Assembly: GCF_032118995.1 (NCBI RefSeq)
Contig: NC_092659.1
Coordinates: forward strand, 17,292,177 to 17,356,176
Source: Asterias amurensis
Lineage: Eukaryota; Echinodermata; Asteroidea; Forcipulatida; Asteriidae
DNA length: 64,000 bases
Direction: 5' to 3'
The notes below the pieces were generated by a model. The model worked only from the letters and a program-made list of their open reading frames with translations, did no database searches and was not told the origin of the DNA. The position numbers and the translations under genes were made by a program. Position 1 is the stretch's first letter, and each line of letters begins with the position of its first letter. Below, in pieces: positions 27,369-39,900 of the stretch.

Positions 27369-27959
27369 CTACACATTGGTAGGTGCACTGGGCGTGAGCT
27401 GGGTGGTAGGGTATGGTAGCTCACTATCACCACTGGGTGCAGACGGGGTGGTAGGATATGGTGTTTCACTGTCTCCACTGGGTGCAGACTGGGTGGTAGG
27501 GTATGGTAGCTCACTATCCCCACTGGGTGCAGACTGGGTGGGGATTGTTTGCTGAACACCACTGGGTGGGGGATATGGTTGAGCGGGTGGGGGATATGGT
27601 TGAGCTGGTGGGGGATAGGCCATCTGGGTTTGACTTGGTGGAGGGTAGGCTGGAGCGCCCGGATTAGGGGCGGGGTAACCCTCATATAGGGGTGGTGCAG
27701 TTGCAGCGCCAGGGTACGCCGGGGTAGCTACTGGGATTGTCACTGGATAAGCTGATGGTGTGGTAATCACATCTTGATAAGTTGGTGGTGGGGGCTCCAC
27801 GTATTGGCCCGACGGGTTCAAGGAGACTGTGTTTTGGGCGGGCGAGTAGGAAGCAACAGGTGGGTGGGTGATCACTCCCGGACTCTGGGAAACTGGGATG
27901 TAACCTTCTCTTGTTCCCGCCCCATTGGTGACCGGTGCTGCGGCAGTGACCGTTGTTGT
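27369..27959 (-). CDS. SRCR receptor, last exon: proline-rich cytoplasmic tail
   Basis: The acceptor AACTTTGCAG gives phase 0 entry at ACAACAACG. It encodes 196 residues: [14 protein letters not shown] (PPxY), then repeated [19 protein letters not shown], then three copies of a unit like [15 protein letters not shown], ending APTNV and a stop. Tails of this kind recruit WW-domain ubiquitin ligases or adaptors (general knowledge); a signalling role is inference. Confidence 0.85.
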   Translation of the reverse strand, partial: TTTVTAAAPVTNGAGTREGYIPVSQSPGVITHPPVASYSPAQNTVSLNPSGQYVEPPPPTYQDVITTPSAYPVTIPVATPAYPGAATAPPLYEGYPAPNPGAPAYPPPSQTQMAYPPPAQPYPPPAQPYPPPSGVQQTIPTQSAPSGDSELPYPTTQSAPSGDSETPYPTTPSAPSGDSELPYPTTQLTPSAPTNV

Positions 27960-30900
27960 CTGCAAAGTTAAAATTACCAGAACTATTAAATCAATCTAAT
28001 ACAACAGTTGAAAGCTGGTTGACAGTCGGTTGCGCGATTGTCGTACGAGGGAAATCTTGGCGCGCTATCATAAAAAATAGTTTGCTGCAGAACAGAAACA
28101 CCAGAGGTTGAGTAATGATGTCTGTGTTTTAGCACAACAAAATAATAGATTTAATAGATGTTATTTTAAAAAAGAAATTATGAATCTACATGTACCTCAT
28201 CTTTTGGGGACGCCTTGCAGCAGCACCAACAGCAGGAAATAAGGAGAACAAGGCCGATGAGTATTCCGACGATGATCCCTATAGTCTCACCAATGTTCGC
28301 CGCTGTTCAAGACATTAAAAAAAAAAAAAAAAAAAAATCCAATTAACAATGGAAAAATCACATCCCTGCTTGAACAAGGACACAAGTATCATGACAGGGA
28401 ATCGAATCCACACTCTGCTGAACAGAAACACCTTGAGTTTGGTGCTCTAACCTAATTAATTGAAATACTCAAGATTATGGGTTCTTCTTCCTCATACATG
28501 AACAGTCCTCACATGTGAGTTATATCGTACTGTAAAGTGCAAAAGTGAGTGGGCCGGCGGAACACATCAGTTTGGGGTTTAGACTTGTCGACAAGTCGTT
28601 AATGGTCTGTCACGATGAGATAGTCTAGTTGTGGTGGGGGCGTAATGATTCAGGTTTCCACGATCGAATACTGCTCTGGCAAGATCACAACTCTCACATG
28701 AAGCTGCTGGCTGTCGACTACTACTCCGCCATCAACCATAGCTGAAAGAGCGGTGGTCTCGCGGGGGCCAGCAGTCTCGCGAGAGTAATGCCAGCGTCGC
28801 TGGCAACATGGCGTTGAGAGAGTCGGAACCATAACAGACATGTAATGACTTATCCGCAAGTGTAGGTTGGGGTTGGAGAAGGAGGTTTATTTATACTCAC
28901 GCGTGGAACACTTGATGGCAACGTCATTGTCGTGGGTACAAAAGCTACTTGTTTCCATGGAAGGCATTTGACAATCCACAAATTGATTCTCAAGGCCAGA
29001 GCAATAGACAGATGTGACTGCGATGGGGTAATTGCCAACGCCAAAATCACCATCTGAGAAAACAGAACAAAAGTGGGAAAAATATAAGTTGAGGTAATAA
29101 TAGTAATAATAATCACTTTTTATTTATACTACTTTTTCACAGCCTGAAGAGCGTCCCAAAGCGCTTCTAGCAATATAAACCCAGCAGGCTATTTCATGAA
29201 ACGCTAGGATCTATCCTATCCGCCCTAACTTAGGATGGGTTCAATGCGTTCTACGTATTTGGATGCGGAATTGAACCCGTTCCAAGTCCAAAGATTAATC
29301 CTAAGTTAGGAAGAGTTTGGTGAAATCGACGGCTGGTCACTGGGCCATGTATTTCATTCCTTAAACCATCTCAGCTCCCTGGGGAGTAAACACAGGGATG
29401 AGATTGTTAAGTCTTATGGCCAAAATCAGACTTTATGTCGACCTGGTGAAGTAAATCAGACAATATCTTTTCCCACAAATACAGAAATCCTGCTCGTTTG
29501 CCTACCTCATTGGTGCTTTGGATACTGTTTCCAAAAGCTCCTTGGAATCTATAATAACCCCAGGGGTTACCAAATGGTGGAAATGCCAACATTTCAACAA
29601 CAAACCTTTGAATTTGTATCCAAGTTTCAGACTTTTTTGTTAGTAATGACTCTCACCACTGTAAACAGCCTGTGCGACAAGTTTACAGGTTCCAACCTAA
29701 TCATTAAAATAAACCATCTCTGCCCTCACAGTTACCCATTTTACCCCTGGGTGGCGAGAAAGAAGGACATGTGCAATTTTTAAATTTTTTTTTTTCATTA
29801 TTCTTTCAAAAAACCAGTAGGGCTGGTTGCCCGTGCTTTAAAGGCAGTGGACACTACTGGTAATTGTCAAAGACCAGTCTTCTCACTTGGTGTATCTCAA
29901 CATATGGATCAAATAACAAACCTGTGAAAATTTGAGCTTGATTGGTCGTCAAACATATGAGAGAATAATGGAAGAAAAAAACACCCATGTTGCACAAGTT
30001 GCGTGCTGTATAAATGCTTGATTTCGAGACCTCAAATTCTAAATCTTCTTCCTTCTTTCTCGAAACTACATCACTTCAGAGGGAGCCGTTTCTCACAATG
30101 TTTTATACTATCAACCTCTACCAATTACTTGTAACCAAGTAAGGTTTTATGCTAAAAATTATTTTAAGTAATCACCAATAGTGTCCACGGCCTTTAAGTA
30201 TATTGACAATTACTTAAACATTCAATCAAAAACCTTCAAGGATAATTCCTTATTCAGAATCACCATAAATTGAAGATGCAGCGTCAGCAAAGCCAACGCT
30301 GTAAGGGCTTCGTCCTTTGCTCTGTCCTTTGACAAAACCGGGTAGTTGTCTTTTTTCCCCTCTTCAAAAACTATGGACAACCCTGTAAGAAAAATTACCA
30401 AATGTACATATTCCCTTTAAGAATAATTTCCTAAGAATCACCAAGGTTTGAAGTTGTGACGCCAGTAAATCCAAGCTCTCGACAGACGACTTCCGCATCA
30501 CTCTCGTGCCAGTCTTGATCACAGACAGTTCCCCAACCATTGGTTGTATATATCTCAAGACGTCCTTCGCTGCGTAAGTTCCCACCAAACAAACGTATAT
30601 CGCCATACACTGATGGATAAAAATAGATCACACATTAATTCTTAAGTCGTAATCCCATTGGACTGTTGCTTCCGCTGCCATGTGGAAAGTAACAGTGACT
30701 TTGTTATATTCTACTTTTAAAACATAATTATAATAGTAATAATAACTAGTTTTTATACAGCACTTTTTCCCTGAGGGCATCTCAAAGCGCTTCCGACATT
30801 ATTACCCCTGGTCACTGGGACTTAAATCATTCCTTAAACTATCTCAACTCCCTGAGGAGTATACAACCTGTGTGACAATTATATGCGCTACTCTGCTAAA

Positions 30901-33900
30901 CCAATCACAAGAACCATCTCTGCCCTCACAGGTACCCATTTACCCCTGGCTGGAGAGAAGCACTTATATGTAGTTAAGTGTCTTGCTAAGGGACACAAGT
31001 GTCACGACCGGGATCCGAACCCACACTCTACCGAACAGAAGCTTTAGAGCTTGAGTTCAGTGCTCTTATCCGCTCGGCCACGACCACCCCACATCTTTCT
31101 AACCATATTGACTTCTTCACACAAACGATTTCAAATGCTTTTCATGGACCAACTCGACAGATCCAAGGCTTTGTGTCCCTTTAACGTTATAAAATTGACG
31201 TGTCCATGTTCATTGAGCTGATTAAGCACAAAAAACAGCTAAGCACAACAAGATTATGCTTACCAGGATAAGACTACCAGCCAAAATGCCATAGCACTTG
31301 TACAATTTGTGCCTGGTATCCTGCTCATTTTTGCTGAGCAGCCCAAAGGCCCAATCACACAGGCCTCGATAAAGATAACAAAGTCGAGAATGTTAACAAT
31401 GCACGCCCTCAATTGGTTGAACGAGCCTGGGCGTATTCTGCAGAGAAAAATTCAACCAATAGAATGCGTTCTCTTTGCGTCGTATCGTTTTCGTTATCGC
31501 TGCAGTGTGACTTGGACCTAAGCAGTCTCTAAATTGGCTGTAGGTTTGGACTTACTCGGTGGCTCGCATTGCACTCCAGCGACTTCAAAGTAGAAACAAG
31601 TTGGTGTGCTGTCGTAGGGGCAGTTAACAAGTCTAGTTTCACTCCCCGCGCAGGCTACATCGCTCATAACAAATTTACTACCCTCACTAGCCGGGTAGGT
31701 AGCACTGGTAGTATATCCCCGGGCTCCTTTGTAACCCAACTGGTGGCAAACGACTTCGGCGTCATTAGTATCCCATTCGTCATCGCAAACTTTATCCCAC
31801 CGGCCCCCGATGAAAACTTCAACCGCGCCGTCGTTGGCAGTATCCCCGCCAACAAGCCGAACCTTTCCCCATGTTTCCGCACCTGAAAAGATCAGGGATG
31901 AAATTTGATAAAATCGTCAGCCCTTTTCACAAAGAGCCACTTATGTCTAAACACTTGATTGAGATTAGTGTAGGACATTTAGTTATATATAAGAACTAGA
32001 GGGCGCACGGGTGATGCTTCGTGCACAAACGCAACAGGAACGCAAGGAGACACGGGTGCACCATTCTGTAAGCGCATTTAATAAGATTGGATTGAGAGGC
32101 TTTCGAGTCACAGTGGTTAGGTTCACTTTGATTAATCCTGGCCATCTTAGAATGGGCTTGTCCTGTCTGTTTGTATAATTGTCTTGCTTGATTGCCAGTG
32201 CTCTGTCCTATTCAATCATTGGTTTACAATTCTTCTAGGTGTCATAAGTTTACACTCATTATTTCTTATACTGTTATGTTTCTTTAGAACAGTAATATTG
32301 TATCTTGTACTGTTTGTTGAAATCTTGGCCGAATAAATAATAATAATAGTAATAATAATGATATGAAACACATGTTGGAGTTGGTGTTTATTAAACGCTA
32401 CTCAAAGTTGTTTTGTTCAACTTACAAAATGGCTGCACAAACACACGCTGTTGGATGCCAGTTTTGTCAACATAGAAAATGGCTGCCTGTTGCATATAAC
32501 GGCCAGTGCGCCCTCTAGTTCTTATACATAACTCTATGGTGTAGGATTTGAAACTTTGCATGATGGAATTACGCTATATACCACCATGTAATGATAATCT
32601 GTGAACATGGTAAGTGAGTTGGCTGGTTCTGAAAAGAACCGTGGGTTCAACTCGATGTACTCAAGCCTTTATTCATGCTTCAGTTTTGAAAGGGCACCAA
32701 GGCATTTTTGCCTTGGTAAAGGGCAACCTGTGAGGAAATTGTAAACTTCTACTGTAAAAGCATTTCAATGGCACCAAAGAATAGGCTAAGGAAGAAGTTA
32801 AATTGTACGCATTACTATCTACAAAGTTTCCGTCTTCGTCACTGCAAATGACGCCGGCATCTTCTCCATGACCGCAGTTGTGCGTAAACCTCGTCGCTTC
32901 GCAGTCTCGTAGGTGGGATTCAAAGCCCGAGCAGGCCACGTTGTCCAATAGAATCTCTCCCTGGCCCTCACCGAAATACGCAGACGTTTTCGCGTAGCTT
33001 GCCTTGGGGAAGCCCAACTGTCTACAGATTACTCTAGCGTCGTTGATGCCCCAGTCGTCATCACACACCGTGCCCCATTCACCGTACAGAAACACCTCCA
33101 CTCGGCCTTCGTGAGAAGTACCACCCCCTCGAAGTCGAATGGAATAGTCCTCTTAAAAACAAAAACAAGGGCATGGAATGTTGTAATAATAATAATTAAT
33201 ATTTATCCCTGATTCAAATTCAACATCTATAATAATAATAATAACAATAATGTTTTATATAGCATATTTCACAATAGCTGTCTCATTGCGCTTTACATTG
33301 TGCCAATAACATTCCTTTAATCTTTCTCAGCTCCCTGGGGAGTATACAGCCCGAGCTGCCAGATGGCGCTAGTGGCTTTTTCATACACAATGTCAACCTC
33401 TAACCTCACAGGTACCCATTTATACCCCTGGGTGAATAGAAGCAGTAACAGTAAAGTATCATGCTCAAGGACACAAGTGTCCTGACCGGGGGCAAATTGC
33501 ACCAAGCGGTCTTAAACCAGTCTATGCGTATAGCCGGCTAACTTGAGACGCATTTAGACAGTCTTTAATTATAGCCCGATTGCAATAGCGCGGTCTATAA
33601 TTATAGCCAGTCTTAAATCTTAAGCCTGCTCTGAGCTGGCTATAATCGGTCTTTGTTTTGGTTTTTAGAGATGGTGCTGCATTTGTTAGTTGTGATACAA
33701 AGAGCTCTAGGATTAGATTTTATTTTAGAAATAGATTACACCCATGGGAGGCAATATGATGATGATCAATGTGATTGTATTGTAAATATATGTTCCCAAA
33801 AGTCGAAATGATACAACTCACAGATATATCCGGTGATTTAAACCAAAGCAAGAAGAACAATGCTGTACCACCAGTGCCTGCAGAGTGCCAAGCATTATGG

Positions 33901-36900
33901 GACATTTGTTCGTATTTCATTAATTTCACAGACTTATCTAAGACCGACTTATTGCAACAGGCTTAATGACTGACTAAGCTAAGACCGCCTAAGGCAGATA
34001 GCTGGCTATAACTGACTGGTCTTAGACCGCTGACTAAGACCGTTTTATTGCAATCCGCCCCTGAACTCGAACCCAAACTCTGATGAACTAACCACCAGAA
34101 CTGCTCGATTCAATGCTGTAATTGTACCTGTACTTTAAAACCATCCTGTGAAAATTTCATTTCAAAGTGCCCTAGATACAGATAGTGAACTTAGGCCAGG
34201 TCCAAGTTAAGGCTACAGCTACGGCTACGGCTAGATTTTGGCGTAATCATGTGTTGAGGTATAAGACGTCCTTAGCAACACCCTTAGCAACAGCTGTAGC
34301 CGTAGCTGTAGACGCCAATTCTGACAATACCATAGTTACAACAAAAAGCAAAACATACCAATCACGTTACTCCCGTCGCTGCAAATAACACTAGCATCTT
34401 CAGAATGTGCGCAATTGTGTTCTGCAATATCCGCAACACATGCCCCTAAAGTTAACTCGGTTCCAACGCACTGAACATTATCCATCAGAATTTCGCCAGT
34501 GCCCGTGCCGAAATGTGCCGACTCTAGGGCACGTGCGTGGCCCAGGAATCCGAGCTGTCGGCACACCACCTGGGCGTCCATGTCGTCCCATGAGTCGTCG
34601 CAAACGGTCCCCCACGCACCCTCATAAAATATCTCTACACGGCCCTCGAGTTCACTGCTCCCACCTTCGAGACGAATGGGTAAACCCACTACGTAAGAAC
34701 AAGGAAAAAAACAAAGGTTTAAAGGTACTGCCCCCGATTTCACGAAACTCATCGCAAGTTGCGACGCATCGTAGGGTTTGCGATGTGTCGCAGACCTATA
34801 AGACACTACGCGGCTGCGACGAGTTCGCAACTTACGATGTGTAACCGGTCGCAACTCGCCCTTGCGACGCGTCGCAGCGCTTGGTGAAATCGGGGGCTGG
34901 ACACGTTTGGTAATTCCTTTTCAAATTTATGGCAAGTAAAACCCTTGAGCAATACATTTCACATCACATTTAAATTGTAAAAAAAAACAGAATAAGAAGA
35001 AACTTTTTTGGGCTAAGCAAGTTTGTTTGTGCTTACAGGCTTTATGAAATAAGGCCCTGACTTATCTATTATGCATACCAGTGACATCATCATCTGTGCA
35101 GGTCACGCCAGCGTCTTCAGTGTGGCCGCAATTGTGCTTAGTTGAAGAGGGGCACTTGGCCAAGTAGAGTTCCGTGCCTAAACACTGAACGTTATCCAAC
35201 ACAATATCTCCAGAGCCACCACCAAAATATGATGACACTCTCGGTGTTGCCGTGCCGTGGAAACCGAGCTGTCGGCACACCACCCCTGCGTCTCTGATAT
35301 CCCACTCGTCATCACAAACCGTCCCCCACGCACCCTTATAAAACACCTCCACTCGGCCTTCCAGATCGTTGCTGCCCCCTACAAGCCGAATGGAATTCCC
35401 CACTGCAAATGGATTGAGCACATAAAATGAGATTAGTCCATAATTTTGGAGGGTTTAAAAGCACTGCACACGATTTGTAATAAGTTTTGATACTAAACAA
35501 CATTGTGAGAAACAACCCCCTCTGCATCTGAAGCCACATAGTTTTTGAGAAAGAGGTGATTTCTTGCTAAATTTAAATTTTTTATCTTTTGTTATTTTCT
35601 AGCAACTTTTATGACCAATTGAGCCCAAATTTTCACAGGCTTTTTTTAATCTTAAATACTACACTTTGAAACCTACCACTTTTTCACATCATGGCTTTGT
35701 TTTAGGCTTGGAAGAAACATCCTAAGCCTTGACTTCATAGAGGGGTCAAGCAGAGGACACCTGGGCCCAGATTCATAGCTCTGCTTACCGTAAGCACAGA
35801 ATCAGCACTTATGGTAGCAGGGCATTCTGTGCTTACGTCAAGCGTATTTCACAGGTTAGCGGCGATGTTTGGCTTTTGCGCGTGTACTCCGCGTCACTAG
35901 GCATTATACGCTAACAAACTCGCAATAAGCAAATCCATGAAATTGAGCCCTAGATGCGTCCAATGCTCGGGTTTGGTACCTTCTCCGCCTGGACTACTAC
36001 ATACAACTCCAGCGTCTTCACCGTGGCCACAATTGTGGTCCCCCAAAGGCTTAGCCTGGCACCGGCCTAAAAAGCTCTCCGTGCCGACACAATCCACATC
36101 GTCGAGAACGATGTCTCCGGTGCCCTCTCCAAAAAATGCTTCAGTTTTAGCGACTGCAGTGCCAAGGTACCCAAGCTGTTGACACACCACTGTCGCGTCG
36201 TTGTTGTCCCATTGATCATCGCATATGGTCCCCCATGAGCCTTGGTAATATATCTCCACTCGTCCTTCGAAATCGGTGAGCCCCCCTTGGAGACGAATGG
36301 AATAGTCCACTATAAAGAGACAACACATTGAACAAGGTTGTATTAATATTGCATTTAGGGGATAAAGAATATAAAACATAGCCCCCCCCCCCAAAAAAAA
36401 AAAAGAGGGAAAAAAAGAAAAAGAAAATGATTGTCCCCTCCCTCATCCTTTTTTGAGGCCACATCAGGTTTTTAATTCTATTTATATTTTAGATAATTTT
36501 TCTTCAAAAACACAATATTTGATTTTTGTGTACTTCTTAAACTATCCTGGACAATCAACTGGTACTTTTGTTGTAAAACTTGGCCTTAAAATGGGCCTGG
36601 AATTACCCACAGGTCACCGCGGAGGCCATGGCCTATAATAGACCTTATCGCAAATACCAATGCGCAAGCGCAGACTGTTGAATGAGGTGCATTGTGGGAT
36701 ATATATGGATCAAATTTTGCTACCAGCTAGACCACAATGCACCTAATTCCAAGCTTTACGCGCGCGCCCCGGTATTTGCGAAAAGGTCTATGCCTCTGGT
36801 CTTGGCCTTGGTGCCTTTCAAAAGATCTTCCAAGTAAGTGAAGTGTCCTTTTCAATAGTATGCTCAAAGTTGAAATTCCAGGCCTGACTAAGCTTGGGCG

Positions 36901-39900
36901 ATATCGATTTATTTTATTCACGATATATCGCCGACAATATATCGCGATATTCGATATAATCGCACTTAATGAAATTTGACATCATCAGTCTTAAAACTCC
37001 AAGTGAAAGTTGTAGAAGAGACAGTCCTAGCATAAGAGAGGTGTTCTAATGACCTATTCTTCTGGTTTTACTCCAAACCTATGGGGTGCAAGATGTCTCA
37101 GCTAGCAAATACATCGCAATATTTAATCGATATATCGCAATATATTGCGATATATTGCAAGATATCGATATTTCGCGATATATTGCGATAATCGATATTT
37201 CTATTAAAACCAAATCCATCCGATATCGAAATCGTGTCCAAATTAATATCGCGATACGTTTTGTTGTTTTAAAGACAGTGGACACTGGTAATTGGTAATT
37301 ACTTAAAATAATTATCAGCATAAAACCTCACTTGGTAACGAGTATGGGGAGAGGTTGATAGTATAAAACATTGCGAGAAACGGCTCCCTCCTTCGAGAAC
37401 TCAAGTTTAGAATTTGAGGTCTCGAAATCAAGCATCTGAAAGCACAAACTTCGTGTGACTAAGGGTGTTTTTTATTTCATTCATATCTCGCAACTTCAAC
37501 GACCAATTGAGCTCAAATTATCACAAGTTTGTTATTTTATGCATGTTTAGATACACAAAGTGAGAATATGGGTCTTTGACAATTACCAATAATGTCCACT
37601 GTCTTGAAGCCATTGGACCCTTTCGGTACAGAAAAAAAAAAAAAAAATCACAGATTTACAAATAACTTACAGGGTTTACAGAAGGTAGTGGTGAAATACT
37701 TCTCTTGAAATATTATTCCATGAAATGCTTTAATTTTTGAGAAAACAGTAAAACAATATCAATTCTCGTTAACGAGAATTGCGGATTTATTTTAAACACA
37801 TGTCATGACACGGCGAAACGCGCGGATACAAGGGTGGGTTTTCCCGTTATTTTCTCTCGACTCCGATGACCGATTAAAGGAACACGTTGCCTTGGATCGG
37901 TCGAGTTGGTCTTTGAAAAGCGTTTGTTATAAAATGCACATGGGTAGAAAGATGTTGTAAAAGTAGAATACAATGATCCACACAAACATGCCTCGAAATT
38001 GCACGGTTATCCTTTTACCTCGTCGACTAACACGGTCGGCCATTTATGGGAGTCAAACTTTTGACTCCCATAAATGGCCGACCGTGTTAGTTCGCACAGT
38101 AAAAAGAAAACCACGCAATTTCGAGGCAAATTTGTGTGGATCATTGTATTCTACTTTTACAACATCTTTCCAACCATATGCATTTTATAGAAAACGGTTA
38201 CAAGACGCTTTTTATAGACCAACTCGTCCGATCCAAGGCAACGTGTTCCTTTAAGCCCAAATTTTCACAGGTTTGTTATTTGATATAGAAGTTGTGATAC
38301 ACGAAGTGTGGGCCTTGGACATTACTGTTTACCGAAAGGGTCCAATGGCATTAACCCTTTTACAAATTACAATGATGGCACTGTATACTCAGACTTTCCC
38401 AAAGTTCTGCAAAACAAAAAACCACAGGCAAATCACCTGGGTGGGATTTGAACCCTCGACCTTTTGCATTGCTATAGAGAAGGGCCCAATTTCATAGAGC
38501 TGCTAAGCACACAAATTTCTTTAAAGCATGAACGTTTTTTGCCTTGATTAAAACAGGATTACAATCCAAATTTCAACAGCTGAATACCAGAAGTACAAGC
38601 AATATGCAAAAAATTGAAATTTGGTTGGTAATCTTGTTTTTATCATGAAGAAATTTCATGCTAAGCAAATTTGTTGTGCTTACAGCAGCTCTATCAAATT
38701 GGGCCAGATGTCTCAGGACCATTTGACCACATGTAGAATCCTATGATAGATGTTTTATCAGCGGGTACTGCATGAACGATCTATGATGTTACTTTGGCAC
38801 CAGAGATTAAGAAAATAATGTTGTTTTTCTTTACTCAGTACTTTCATTTTCTTTAATAATGTTAATTCTTCTTGCATGCACATAATTATCTCAAAAACTA
38901 GAAACCTTTTTAAATAAAACTTTTCACAGGTTAGTTTTATTGCATTTCAAGCCATTGGACACTTTCGGTAAACAGTGTTTTCCAACTAAGGCCCACACTT
39001 TGTGTATCACAACATACAAAAACACAAACCTGTGAAAATTTAGGCTCAATCGGTCATCGATTCGGAGTCGGGAGAAAATAACGGGAAAACCCACCCTTGT
39101 TTCTGCACGTTTTGCCGTGTCATGACAGGTGTTTAAAATAAGTCCATAGTTCTTGATATCGAGAATTGATAATTGTTTTAATGTTTTCTCAAATTGTAAA
39201 GCATTTCGTGGAATAATATTTCGAGAAAAGTCTTTCACCACTACCTTCTGTTAAACCCTGTAAGTTATTGGTAAATCTGTGAACTTTTTTTTTTTCTGTT
39301 CCAAAAGTATACAATGGCTTTAAAATATGACTTTTTTTAATTTTTGAATCAAAGGTTCAAAAAACAAAAGGTAGGCCTTATTTACTAAGGAATGTGACGG
39401 TGAGAAATGAGAATATTTTGAACAGTCTAAAGGAGGAAGTGTAATGTACCACACTGTGTTAGGCGATCAGAAAGTGTATGCCCATATGACTGTTACTGTG
39501 CCAAAAACAGCATCGCCATCAAATCAGCACATCCTTTCTACATATAAAGCAACACAAATGTAATGGTTGTCCGAGATAAAGGTCGACTGTAAGATAAACA
39601 CAGAAAATCAACACAGACAAGATATAGGCCTACTTTAAAAGCAGTGAACACTATTGGTACATGTAATTACTCAAAATAAGTATTAGCATGAAACCTTACT
39701 TTGTAACAAGTAATGGGGAGAGGTTGATAGTATAAAACATTGTGAGAAACGGCTCCCTCTGAAGTAACGTAGTTTTTCGAAAAAGAAGTAATTTTTCCTC
39801 GAATTTGATTTTGAGACCTCAGATTTAGAATTTGAGGTATCAAAATCAAGCATCAGACGGCACACAACTTCATGTGACAAGGGTGTTTTTATCTTTTGTC

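Noticed and set aside
30241..30378. Possible extra exon inside the SRCR domain 6 intron
   Set aside because: An acceptor (TTTTCTTACAG) and a donor-like ATG|GTGATT exist, but the phases do not fit, and the direct join of the two half-exons already gives a normal SRCR domain.
30999..31090. tRNA gene on the minus strand
   Set aside because: A and B boxes are present, but the sequence runs on into a SINE body and LINE-like tail and is repeated elsewhere, so it is a SINE head.
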